Source: Pseudomonadota bacterium
GTDB lineage: Bacteria > Pseudomonadota > Alphaproteobacteria > Sphingomonadales > Sphingomonadaceae
Length of the DNA stretch: 34,935 nucleotides
Direction: 5' to 3'
Assembly: GCA_023433305.1 (NCBI GenBank)
Contig: JAEZCZ010000112.1
Span: forward strand, 1 to 34,935
A program made the translations under genes and the position numbers. The notes beneath the pieces are model-generated. The model ran no database searches, was not told the DNA's origin, and saw only the letters and a program-made list of their open reading frames with translations. Numbering within the stretch: the stretch's first letter is position 1; the number at the start of each line of letters is the position of its first letter. Below, one piece after another: positions 8,125 to 15,993 of this stretch.

Positions 8125-9397
8125 TAATACACCGGTCGCACAGGCCGATCCGGTGGGCAGTTCCGTGCTTCTGAAGACTCTCGTCTTCACCATGTTCGCG
8201 ATGTTCGCGATGACGACCGATTCTGTCGGCACCGTCATCCCGGAAGTGATCCGCGAGTTCGACCTCGGGCTGACGGCGGGCGGATCGTTTCAATATGCGA
8301 CGATGTCGGGCATTGCCATTTCGGCGATCGCGCTGGGCTTCCTCGCCGACAGGATCGGCCGAAAATGGACCATCCTGATTGGACTGGTCATGTTCGGGCT
8401 CTCGTCCGCAGCCTTCGCGGCGGGGCACGACTTCCTGTTCTTCGTCATCCTTTTGTTCGTTTCGGGCCTGGGAATCGGCATCTTCAAGTCGGGCGCCTTG
8501 GCGCTGATCGGTGATCTTTCACGCTCGACCACCGAGCATGCCCGGACGATGAACCTGATAGAGGGGTTCTTCGGGGTCGGCGCAATCGTCGGGCCTGGAA
8601 TCGTCGCCTATCTCCTGCAGGTCGGCGCCAGCTGGAAGTGGGTCTACCTAGTCGCCGCGCTCCTATGTGCCGCATTAATCGCCGGCGTTGCGATGGCCCG
8701 GTTCCCCCGATCCGTGACCGCGCGCGCCGAGCCGACGCGTCCCACCGAAGCGATCAGGTTGGCCGGTGACCCCACCGCCCTCTTCTTCGGTACCGCGCTG
8801 ATGCTTTATGTCGGGGCCGAAGCGGCGATCTACGTCTGGGCACCCACATACCTCGCTGATTATGACGGATCCTACGGCGCTCTTGCCGCCTATGCAGTGG
8901 CGGTGTTCTTCGTCCTTCGTGCTGTCGGCCGGTTCCTCGGCGTCTGGCTGCTCGCCCGGTTCGACTGGACAGCGGTCCTGCTCACCTGCAGCGGCGCCAT
9001 GGCCCTGTTGTTCTGGGCAGCGATGGCGGGAGGGCGCGAGGTCGCCGTCTTTGCTTTGCCAGCGACGGGCCTGTTCATGTCGGTCCTCTACCCCACGCTC
9101 AATTCGACGGGCATCAGTTGCTTCGACAAGGGTCGCCACGGAGCCGTGGCCGGGCTGCTGCTGTTCTTCACCTGCGTTAGCGCCGTGTTGGCTCCGCTTG
9201 CGATGGGCGCGCTCGGAGACGCCTTGGGCGACAGTACATACGCGATCTTGCTCGGCGCCGTCTTCGCGACCCTCCTCGTGGTGCAATGCGCCTGGAACGC
9301 GGTGCGGCGACCTTTCACGGAACGTCTCGCGCAGCGTAACGAGGCGGATTATGCGGCAAGCGACGCGACAGTCGCGACGCTCCCGGTGACCGCGTGA
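8114..9397 (+). CDS. MFS transporter, probable sugar carrier
   Basis: A 427-residue inner-membrane protein with about twelve hydrophobic helices. It carries the MFS loop 2-3 motif GFLADRIGRKW and a long central loop (about 195-215). The start used is TTG 8114, which overlaps the esterase gene by 11 nt; GTG 8153 is an alternative. The segment YVGAEAAIYVWAPTYL resembles sugar:proton symporters of the FHS/sugar-MFS type, but the similarity is from memory. As third gene of the O4 operon it would import the sugar released or admitted by the TonB receptor and the exported hydrolases. Transporter class is secure, substrate inferred. Confidence 0.85.
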   Translation: MRTDNTPVAQADPVGSSVLLKTLVFTMFAMFAMTTDSVGTVIPEVIREFDLGLTAGGSFQYATMSGIAISAIALGFLADRIGRKWTILIGLVMFGLSSAAFAAGHDFLFFVILLFVSGLGIGIFKSGALALIGDLSRSTTEHARTMNLIEGFFGVGAIVGPGIVAYLLQVGASWKWVYLVAALLCAALIAGVAMARFPRSVTARAEPTRPTEAIRLAGDPTALFFGTALMLYVGAEAAIYVWAPTYLADYDGSYGALAAYAVAVFFVLRAVGRFLGVWLLARFDWTAVLLTCSGAMALLFWAAMAGGREVAVFALPATGLFMSVLYPTLNSTGISCFDKGRHGAVAGLLLFFTCVSAVLAPLAMGALGDALGDSTYAILLGAVFATLLVVQCAWNAVRRPFTERLAQRNEADYAASDATVATLPVTA

Positions 9398-9425
9398 ACA
9401 GCAATTCCGACTACCTTTCGTGAGA

Positions 9426-9437
9426 GCAATCGATTGC
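9426..9437. promoter_or_regulatory. Predicted LacI-family operator O5
   Basis: The perfect palindrome GCAATCGATTGC, identical to O4, lies 114 nt before the TTG at 9551 and just after the MFS stop. It suggests that the GH68-fructokinase pair has its own repressed promoter. Confidence 0.75.
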
Positions 9438-9503
9438 ACGCCGGGCGATGATCGCATACGGCGGGTGCTTGGAAAGCCATTCTGTCAACTCGGAGGACCT
9501 CGT

Positions 9504-9554
9504 TTGAGCGCTTGGAAGCACCGAGCCGGGCAGCCATTCGGAGTGTACCGTTGA
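9504..9554 (+). CDS. Possible 16-codon leader peptide before GH68
   Basis: The strongest Shine-Dalgarno in this leader, GGAGGA (9492-9497), precedes TTG 9504, which opens a 16-codon frame (MSAWKHRAGQPFGVYR). Its TGA overlaps the likely GH68 start in TTGA (9551-9554). Both starts read TTGAGCGC. It could be a translationally coupled leader or chance; there is no independent coding evidence. Confidence 0.25.
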   Translation: MSAWKHRAGQPFGVYR

Positions 9555-10714
9555 GCGCAAGTCAGCCCAATGTCGCCCAGCTGGCGATGGCCGCCTCCGA
9601 TACGAGCTGCTGGACCGCGGATCATGTGCGGATGATTGCCCGACAGCACGCCTCCACATCACCTCTGATCGCGACCGCAGATTTCGCCCGCATCTCGCCG
9701 ACGTTCGACATCTGGGATGCTTGGCCCCTGCAGGAACCTGGCGGCCACCCTGCCCCGCTCGCCGACGGATCCACATTGTGGATGGCGTTGGGCTCCCCGA
9801 GGTTCTCCGATCCCGACGAGAGACATACGCACGCCCGCATCCATATCCTGCACGCGAAGGACGGCGCCTGGATCCATCTGGGACCGGCGATGCCCGAAGG
9901 GTTTTCGCCCGGGAGCCGGGAATGGTCCGGCTCAGCGGTCCTCGAGCCGGACTCTTGTCAGGTGACCCTCTACTTCACGGCCACTGGACGCCGCGGCCAG
10001 TCTTGCGTCACCTTCGAACAACGCATCTTCAGTACGACCGCCACACTCACCGAGGGGGATGGCCGTCCCAGCCTGCAGGATTGGAGTGGACTCAAGGAAA
10101 TCGTCCTGCGCGACCCGGCGCACTACATGGCAAGCGACAGCGGCCGCGCGGAACCGGGGGCCATCAAGGCCTTCCGCGACCCTAGCTTCTTTCTGGATCC
10201 GGCCGATGGCGCGTCTTACCTGCTGTTTGCAGCGTCGGCAGCCAATTCTCGTTCGGAGTTCAATGGCGTCGTCGGTCTCGCGCAGTCCGACTTGGAAGCG
10301 CCTACCGGTTGGCGAACTCTGCCTCCGCTGATTTCCGCCGACGGCGTCAGCAACGAGCTCGAGCGCCCTCACGTAATCGCGCGGGGCGGTCGCTACTACC
10401 TCTTCTGGAGCACGCAGCAGCAGGTATTCGATCCACAGGGTCCTACGGGGCCAACCGGTCTCTACGGCATGGTAGCTGACGACATCAGAGGCCCGTGGCT
10501 GCCGCTCAACGGGTCCGGCCTGGTGTTCGCCAACCCGAGCGAGGCGCCCCGGCAGGCCTACAGTTGGCTGGTCCTTCCGGATCTCCGAGTGATCAGCTTT
10601 GTCGACGACTGGGGCATCGATCGCCCACCAGGCGAAGCCCGACGGTTCGGAGCGACATTTGCCCCGGTCCTGCATCTTGCGCTCGATGAGGATTCAGCGA
10701 AGCTCGCGGGATGA
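9551..10714 (+). CDS. GH68 glycosidase (levansucrase / beta-fructofuranosidase type)
   Basis: A 387-residue GH68 enzyme that acts on sucrose or related fructosides, by hydrolysis or fructosyl transfer. All three catalytic residues are visible: the nucleophile Asp in WDAWPLQ (about 56), the transition-state stabiliser Asp in FRDPSFF (about 210) and the acid/base Glu in ELERPHVI (about 271); EWSGSAVL is also conserved. There is no signal peptide, as in the Zymomonas-type enzymes, so it is either cytoplasmic or exported by an unusual route. The TTG at 9551 is chosen for GGAG seven nt upstream; TTG 9512 and ATG 9587 are in frame. It is followed after 13 nt by a fructokinase, which strongly suggests sucrose or fructoside catabolism rather than polymer synthesis. 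Confidence 0.9.
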   Translation: MSASQPNVAQLAMAASDTSCWTADHVRMIARQHASTSPLIATADFARISPTFDIWDAWPLQEPGGHPAPLADGSTLWMALGSPRFSDPDERHTHARIHILHAKDGAWIHLGPAMPEGFSPGSREWSGSAVLEPDSCQVTLYFTATGRRGQSCVTFEQRIFSTTATLTEGDGRPSLQDWSGLKEIVLRDPAHYMASDSGRAEPGAIKAFRDPSFFLDPADGASYLLFAASAANSRSEFNGVVGLAQSDLEAPTGWRTLPPLISADGVSNELERPHVIARGGRYYLFWSTQQQVFDPQGPTGPTGLYGMVADDIRGPWLPLNGSGLVFANPSEAPRQAYSWLVLPDLRVISFVDDWGIDRPPGEARRFGATFAPVLHLALDEDSAKLAG

Positions 10715-10727
10715 AGGGTTACGTGCA

Positions 10728-11660
10728 ATGCGGCTAGCCGGCATCGAACTCGGCGGTACCAAGGCCATAGCGGTGCTGGGCGACGGCAATGTCGTTCTCG
10801 ACAAGCGCATCTTGCCAACTCGCCAGCCAGACGAAACGCTTGGCCCCCTCAATACCGTTCTTCGCGATTGGCACGCAGAAGCCGCGCTGGACGGGCTCGG
10901 CATCGCGAGCTTCGGCCCCGTTGATCTCAACCCCGCCAGCCCCCGTTATGGGACGATGCTAGACACGCCCAAGCCGCATTGGAGTCAAGTGCGGGTCGCC
11001 AAGGCCTTGACGGAAGGCCTGAGTTGCCCCTGGCTGATCGACACCGATGTCAACGCAGCAGCGCTGGCAGAATACGAACGAGGCTCGGCAATCGGATGCG
11101 GCAGCCTCTGCTACATCACCCTCGGAACCGGCGTTGGCGGCGGCCTCGTGATCCGTGGTCGCGCAGTGCATGGCGCGTTGCACCCGGAGATCGGGCATGT
11201 TCGCGTACGTCGAGCCACTGGGGACGACTTTCCCGGCACGTGCCGCTTCCATCAGGACTGCATCGAAGGTCTTGTCAGCGGTCCCGCGCTCGCAGTTCGC
11301 TTTGCGATGGAGCCTGGCGATATTCCGAACAATCACCCGAAATGGCAGTTTGTCGCCAGCGACCTCGGCGAGCTCGCCGCCTGCATTCTTCTGACGACGT
11401 CGGCCGAGCGCGTTGTGTTCGGCGGCGGCATCTCGGTGCAGCGCCCGTTTTTGCTGCCGCTTGTCCGGCAGGAGGCAGTTGATCGGCTGGGCGGGTACTT
11501 GCCTCACATTGATGCAAAGACGGCTAGCAGGGCGATTGTCAGCACATCTCTGAAAGAGAATGCCGGGCCCCTCGGGGCGTTAGAACTGGCGAAGGCAGCG
11601 TGGAGAGAGGCTGATCAGCGATCCGAAGTCGAAGGCCCAAATGCGGCTTGGTCGAGATAG
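10728..11660 (+). CDS. ROK-family fructokinase
   Basis: A 310-residue sugar kinase of the ROK family. It has the N-terminal phosphate loop IELGGTKAI (about 5-13), the second ATP motif GTGVGGG, and the zinc-type signature HPEIGHVRVRR followed by a Cys/His cluster (CRFHQDCIEGLVSGPA). That cluster matches the fructokinase branch of ROK rather than glucokinases or NagC-type repressors, and no DNA-binding domain is present. The ATG at 10728 has AAGGG about 9 nt upstream and begins directly at the kinase fold. It sits 13 nt after the GH68 gene and would phosphorylate the fructose that GH68 releases. The final residues are low complexity. Fructokinase assignment is strong from motifs and context. 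Confidence 0.9.
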   Translation: MRLAGIELGGTKAIAVLGDGNVVLDKRILPTRQPDETLGPLNTVLRDWHAEAALDGLGIASFGPVDLNPASPRYGTMLDTPKPHWSQVRVAKALTEGLSCPWLIDTDVNAAALAEYERGSAIGCGSLCYITLGTGVGGGLVIRGRAVHGALHPEIGHVRVRRATGDDFPGTCRFHQDCIEGLVSGPALAVRFAMEPGDIPNNHPKWQFVASDLGELAACILLTTSAERVVFGGGISVQRPFLLPLVRQEAVDRLGGYLPHIDAKTASRAIVSTSLKENAGPLGALELAKAAWREADQRSEVEGPNAAWSR

Positions 11661-11992
11661 AGCGGCTCCGATTGTGGTCATCCCCCTAATTGAACGCGAG
11701 ACCTGCGGAGTGAAGATTGGGATCTTAGGTGCCCCAAGCCATCTCCATTCCCTCCCCGTCAACTATCCTGAATGCGGTCATCGCGCCGGTGGGTGGAAGC
11801 ACCTATCTCAACCTCTAGAGCAGAGCGGCAGCGATGCTCGTAGTTGATGGCACGAATGACCGCTGTGCGGACGCGGGACCGCCGCGGGTACCGTTCATCG
11901 GGGAGAATTGCCGGATTTGCAGGACCCCTCGCTGGACGATGAATCGAAAGAACCTGTAGTAACCCACGCGGCGATTTCGGGGACAAAAACCG
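11661..11992. other. Intergenic stretch after the fructokinase gene
   Basis: 332 nt with no convincing gene. Short frames on both strands lack Shine-Dalgarno sites or recognisable motifs. No LacI-type palindrome and no clear T-tailed terminator was found. It separates the sugar locus from the next catabolic cluster and should contain the promoter of the MFS gene at 11993. Confidence 0.5.
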
Positions 11993-13309
11993 ATGACCGG
12001 CGATACAGTGCATGATCCTGCCGGGATGCGGGCGCGCGTCGAACGCAAGCTGACAGTGCGCCTTATTGTCCCGATTGCGCTCATTACCTTCGTGAACTCC
12101 ATCGACCGCGTGAACGTGAGCTACGCCGGCAGCGCGATGTCGAGCGATCTCGGTCTGTCGCCCGCCCAGTTCGGCCAAGGCGTGAGCATGTTCTTCGTCG
12201 CCTATCTGCTGTTCCAGTACCCGCATGTGCGCTTGCTGAAGGCGTGGGGGATCAAGCTCTGGATCCTGCTCTCGATGGTGCTGTGGGGTTGCTCGAGCCT
12301 GTGGATGGCGCGTATCGGGAGCGCCGGCGAATTCTACGCCGCCCGCTTCCTGCTCGGCATGGCGGAGGCCGGATTCGCACCGGGAATGACCTGGCTCATT
12401 TCGCAATGGACGCCGCCTTCGATCCGCGCACGTGCGCTAGCGGGAGCGCTGGTCGCTGTGCCGCTCTCGATGGTTCTGGGCGGGCCACTGTGCGGCTGGC
12501 TTCTCGGAGCCGCGAGCCCACTCGGGCTGGAATCTTGGCGTTTCATGTTCCTGGTTCTTGCCGTGCCGAACTTCGTCCTCGCGTTCGTCGCAGCGTTCTA
12601 CTTCGCCGACCGTCCGGATAAGGCTCGCTGGCTCTCGGAAGAGGAGCGGAGGTGGCTCGCGAGCGAGTTTCGGGTGCAGGAGGGAGCCCCAGGCCCGATG
12701 GTCTCACTCGGCGACATCGCGCGCGATCCCTGGCTGTGGCGCTGCGCGGCGAGCTGGCTGCTCATCATGACCGGGGCTTACGCGCTGGTGTTCTGGCTGC
12801 CGCAGCTCGTGCGGCAGCTGGCCATCGGCGGAAGCGAATTTGCGATCGGAACGCTCAGCGCGCTGCCCCTGCTCGGCCTTGCCATCGGTCTGATGCTCAA
12901 CGGCCGCCGTTCGGACCGGACCGGCGAGCGGCTGCTCCACACCGGTGTCCCGAGCGCGATGGCGGGCGTGGTGATGCTGATCGCCGCGCTGCTGCAGCCG
13001 GGCTGGCCAGTGCTGGCGTTGCTGGTCGTCGCAGGCCTCGGCATCGGCGCCGCACAAGGGGTGTTCTGGGCCGTCCCGAGCAAGGTCGGCATCGGCGGCA
13101 ACAAGGTCCCCGTCGGGGCGATCGCGTTGATCAGCATGTTCGGCACCGCGGGCGGCATCATCGGGCCATGGCTGACCGGCGCCCTGGTCGCGGCGACCGA
13201 CAGCTTTTCGCTAGCCATCGCCGTGCTCGCGTCGCTGTTGATCCTCGCGCTGCCGGTCATTGCGCTGCGGCCTGCGGCCCACAGGAGGCCCGCGCCCGAG
13301 TTATCCTGA
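11993..13309 (+). CDS. MFS transporter, anion:cation symporter (ACS) type
   Basis: A 438-residue inner-membrane carrier with about twelve helices. The first helix region (FVNSIDRVNVSYAG) and the ARFLLGMAEAGFAPGM segment are typical of the ACS family, which imports organic anions such as tartrate, hexuronates, phthalate or other aromatic acids. ATG 11993 is used; a weak GGGGA lies upstream. The gene ends tail-to-tail with a 9-nt overlap against the GMC oxidoreductase gene. The neighbouring GMC, DUF3237, NTF2-like and SDR genes suggest import of an aromatic or other carboxylated carbon source (inferred). Confidence 0.87.
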   Translation: MTGDTVHDPAGMRARVERKLTVRLIVPIALITFVNSIDRVNVSYAGSAMSSDLGLSPAQFGQGVSMFFVAYLLFQYPHVRLLKAWGIKLWILLSMVLWGCSSLWMARIGSAGEFYAARFLLGMAEAGFAPGMTWLISQWTPPSIRARALAGALVAVPLSMVLGGPLCGWLLGAASPLGLESWRFMFLVLAVPNFVLAFVAAFYFADRPDKARWLSEEERRWLASEFRVQEGAPGPMVSLGDIARDPWLWRCAASWLLIMTGAYALVFWLPQLVRQLAIGGSEFAIGTLSALPLLGLAIGLMLNGRRSDRTGERLLHTGVPSAMAGVVMLIAALLQPGWPVLALLVVAGLGIGAAQGVFWAVPSKVGIGGNKVPVGAIALISMFGTAGGIIGPWLTGALVAATDSFSLAIAVLASLLILALPVIALRPAAHRRPAPELS

Positions 13310-14908
13310 CGCCCCGCGTCCGAGGAGTTCGGCAGCCTTCTCCGCGATCATGACCGTGGGCGCGTGCGTGTTGCCCCGGATGATGGTCGGCATCACCGAA
13401 GCATCGGCCACCCGCAGGCCCTCGACTCCCACGACCCTCAGGTCGCTGCCGACCACGCTGCCCATCGCGCAAGTCCCGACCGGATGGCCGGCGCTGATCA
13501 GCGAGGCGCGCAGCCAAGCGTCGATCTCATCGTCGCTCTGCACCTGGAGCCCCGGCGCGAGCTCGGCTTCGACGCGTGCGGCCGCGGCGGGAGCCTCGAA
13601 GAACCGCCGGATGAAGCGGAACGCACGCCGCAGGCGCTCCCGGTCGCCTTCGGTGCTCATGAAATTGAACTGCACCGCCGGCAGAGCCAGCCGGTCCTCC
13701 GAACGCAGCGTGACCTCGCCCCGGCTCTCCGGGTCGAGCAGGATCGAGCCGCACGAGAACAGCGCCATGGGCGGCTTGCGCCAGCCGGGGAACCACGGCC
13801 GCGCATCGTAGCCGCTGTGGACGATCTGGAACTGCAGGTCGGGCCGCGACTGATCCTCGCCCGAGCGCACGAATCCCTGGATCGACATCGGGCTCTGGCT
13901 GGGCAGGCCGCGACCGGTCAGGCGCCAGCGCAGGAACGACCACACGAGCCGGTCGAGACGGATCGCCCGGTTGAACGCAATCGGCTTCGCCGAGCGCATG
14001 ATCGCCATCGCGATAGGGTGATCCTGCAGGTTCTGGCCCACGCCGGGAAGGTCGCGGATCGTGGCAATGCCCCAAGCCTGAAGTTCGGCGCCCGGGCCGA
14101 GGCCCGAGTGCATTAGCAGGTGGGGGCTGTTGAGCGCGCCGGCGCAGAGGATCACCTCGCCGCGGCACCGCAGCACGCGGACCTCGGCACCGTCGGCCAG
14201 CTCGATGCCGCTCGCCCGGTTCCCGCGGAAAAGGACGCGGCGAACTGTGGCATTGGACACGACCGCGAGATTGGCCCTCCCCGCGACCGGATCGATGAAC
14301 GCGCGCATCGTGCTTGCCCGCCGACCCTGCCGGATCGTGCAGTCAGGCATGCCGAAGCCTTCGGGCTGCGCGACGTTGAAGTCCGGACACTCGTCGTAGC
14401 CGAGCGAGCGGGCCGCTTCGAGGAATGCCGGGTATAGCACGGGGTCCGGCCGCATGGGCGAGACATGCATCTCGCCGCGCGATCCATGCTCCGGGGTGTC
14501 GCCGCGCCAGTTGGCCTCCGAACGCCTGAACAGCGGCAGGACGTCCTCGTAGCCCCAGCCGGCGTGCCCGGCATCACGCCAAGCATCGTAGTCGGCCGCG
14601 GCACCGCGGATGTACATCGTGCCGTTGATCGAGGACGAGCCGCCGAGCACCCTGCCGCGCGGGATCGGCTGCCGGCGGCCCTCAAGGTTGGGATCGGGCT
14701 CGCTCTCGTACCCCCACGTGAAGCGCGGCGAGGCAGCCGCCTGCATCCAGGTCAGCGGCATGTCGATCAGCGGATGGCGGCACTCGCCGCCAGCCTCGCC
14801 CAGCGCCACGCGCACGCGCGGATCCGCGCTCAGCCGGTTCGCGAGGACGCACCCGGCGCTGCCGGCGCCGACGACGATGTAATCGAACTCTTCCACTCCG
14901 CCCGCCAT
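13301..14908 (-). CDS. GMC-family FAD-dependent alcohol oxidoreductase
   Basis: A 535-residue flavoprotein of the glucose-methanol-choline family, closest in pattern to choline/alcohol dehydrogenases. It has the N-terminal dinucleotide motif VGAGSAGCVLANRL (about 12-25), GMC signature 1 around GRVLGGSSSINGTMY, signature 2 around GALNSPHLLMHSGLGP, and the C-terminal catalytic His in SAGHPVGTCAMG plus the second active-site residue in GNTHAPTVMIAEKAA. It oxidises a primary alcohol to an aldehyde or acid. There is no signal peptide. It lies divergent from the DUF3237 gene across an 84-bp promoter region. GMC enzymes oxidise the side-chain alcohol of lignin dimers in some sphingomonads (recalled), which fits the neighbours; choline is less likely because no betaine genes are present. 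Confidence 0.9.
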   Translation of the reverse strand: MAGGVEEFDYIVVGAGSAGCVLANRLSADPRVRVALGEAGGECRHPLIDMPLTWMQAAASPRFTWGYESEPDPNLEGRRQPIPRGRVLGGSSSINGTMYIRGAAADYDAWRDAGHAGWGYEDVLPLFRRSEANWRGDTPEHGSRGEMHVSPMRPDPVLYPAFLEAARSLGYDECPDFNVAQPEGFGMPDCTIRQGRRASTMRAFIDPVAGRANLAVVSNATVRRVLFRGNRASGIELADGAEVRVLRCRGEVILCAGALNSPHLLMHSGLGPGAELQAWGIATIRDLPGVGQNLQDHPIAMAIMRSAKPIAFNRAIRLDRLVWSFLRWRLTGRGLPSQSPMSIQGFVRSGEDQSRPDLQFQIVHSGYDARPWFPGWRKPPMALFSCGSILLDPESRGEVTLRSEDRLALPAVQFNFMSTEGDRERLRRAFRFIRRFFEAPAAAARVEAELAPGLQVQSDDEIDAWLRASLISAGHPVGTCAMGSVVGSDLRVVGVEGLRVADASVMPTIIRGNTHAPTVMIAEKAAELLGRGASG

Positions 14909-14992
14909 CCTGTTGGATTCGTCCGAGGCTTAGCGCATATGCGGCGGGTCGCGGTGGTTTTCTCCACCCACGCAGGCAAGGGGAGGAGCCAC

Positions 14993-15463
14993 TTGCAAGT
15001 ACCCGCGCTCGAGCTGGCATTCAGCGCGCGCCTCGATTTCGACGAAGGACCCCGCGTGCGATTCCGCCCTGGGAGCACCGAGTTCACACGCGGGTTCGTC
15101 GCGGTCGTTGGTGGCGAGATCAGCGGGCGGCGCCTCACGGGGCGCGTGGTGCCCTACTCGGGCGGCGATTGGCCGAGGATTTGGGACAGCGGGCTGGTCG
15201 AGTTCGAGGCGCATTACTTGCTCGAGGCCTCCGACGGCGCGCCGATCTACATCCACAACCGCGGGATCGCCTATTCGCGCCCGGAGGTCCTCGCCCGTCT
15301 CGAAGCCGGGGAGGAAGTCGCGCCGGAGGACAGTTACTGCCGCATCACCCCCCGGTTCGAGGCCCCACAGGGACCCCACGACTGGCTGAACCGGACTATG
15401 TTCGTCGGCGTAGCCGAACGGCGGGGCGGATCGACTCTGTTCGACTACTACAGGGTGACCTGA
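14993..15463 (+). CDS. DUF3237-domain protein (copy A)
   Basis: A 156-residue protein that is one DUF3237 barrel. Motifs shared with the second copy in this window (27204-27701) are SGGDWP, LEASDGAPIY, PQGPHDWL and MFVGVAE. The TTG at 14993 is chosen because GGGAGGAG lies six nt upstream; ATG 14939 would add 18 residues without such a site. The stop is two nt before the NTF2-like gene, so the two are co-transcribed. The family has long been uncharacterised. I recall that DUF3237 members act as stereospecific decarboxylases on a phenylcoumaran lignin dimer in Sphingobium (PhcF/PhcG), which would suit the nearby GMC enzyme. The role here is inferred. Confidence 0.83.
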   Translation: MQVPALELAFSARLDFDEGPRVRFRPGSTEFTRGFVAVVGGEISGRRLTGRVVPYSGGDWPRIWDSGLVEFEAHYLLEASDGAPIYIHNRGIAYSRPEVLARLEAGEEVAPEDSYCRITPRFEAPQGPHDWLNRTMFVGVAERRGGSTLFDYYRVT

Positions 15464-15465
15464 CG

Positions 15466-15975
15466 GTGGCGGGCTGGCTCTCGGTCGCCGATCAGCTCGC
15501 GATTCGCGAGGTGATCGCGCGCTACGCCTGGGCGCTCGATACCGGCGATGTCGAGGGCTTCGTCGCCTGCTTCTGCCGCGAAGGCGTGCTGCTGTGGGAT
15601 GCGTTCGAGGAGCCGCAGCGGTGGGAAGGCCACGCCGCGCTGCGCCACTTCGCGATGTTCTTCCGCGACCAGCCGACCTCCGCCGGGCGCCAGCATCACG
15701 TGACCAACACCTTGGTGACCGCGTTCGACGGTGGTGCCCAAAGCCGGTCCTACGCGGCCGTGGCCCTGCGGCAGGGCGACGGGCCGCACCTCCTCCACGT
15801 CATGGGCTATTACGAGGACCTGTTCCGCCTGGAGGACGGGCAATGGCGTCTCGCAGAGCGGGTCATCCGCGACTGGTCGGGTCCGATACTCGCGGCATTC
15901 GCCGGACAGACGGGCGAGCGGGTGACGCGCCCGATGCCTTCCGTGCTTGCAGGGGCAGTCTACAAGCGGGGGTGA
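15466..15975 (+). CDS. NTF2-like / SnoaL-type protein (copy A)
   Basis: A 169-residue NTF2-fold protein. The start helix (ADQLAIREVIARYAWALDTGD) is typical of the SnoaL_4 group that includes lyases, dehydratases and isomerases of small hydrophobic substrates. GTG 15466 is used; GGGTGA lies about 8 nt upstream and the previous stop is two nt away. Active-site candidates are the Asp and His residues in the cone-shaped cavity, such as the paired His in QHHVTN. A gamma-formaldehyde lyase of lignin dimers in Novosphingobium is also NTF2-like (recalled), but this cannot be decided from sequence alone. It probably works with the co-transcribed DUF3237 protein. Confidence 0.8.
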   Translation: MAGWLSVADQLAIREVIARYAWALDTGDVEGFVACFCREGVLLWDAFEEPQRWEGHAALRHFAMFFRDQPTSAGRQHHVTNTLVTAFDGGAQSRSYAAVALRQGDGPHLLHVMGYYEDLFRLEDGQWRLAERVIRDWSGPILAAFAGQTGERVTRPMPSVLAGAVYKRG

Positions 15976-15993
15976 GGCCTGGCCTCGGCCTCA
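15973..15993. terminator. Bidirectional stem-loop between convergent genes
   Basis: TGAGGCC / GGCCTCA form a perfect 7-bp stem around a 7-nt loop. The outer TGA triplets of the stem are the stop codons of the NTF2-like gene and of the convergent SDR gene. No long T-tract follows either side. Confidence 0.5.

Noticed and set aside
11815..12102. Possible gene or transposase remnant before the MFS gene
   Set aside because: Short frames on the minus strand look faintly protein-like, but no family motif, start site or inverted repeats could be found.
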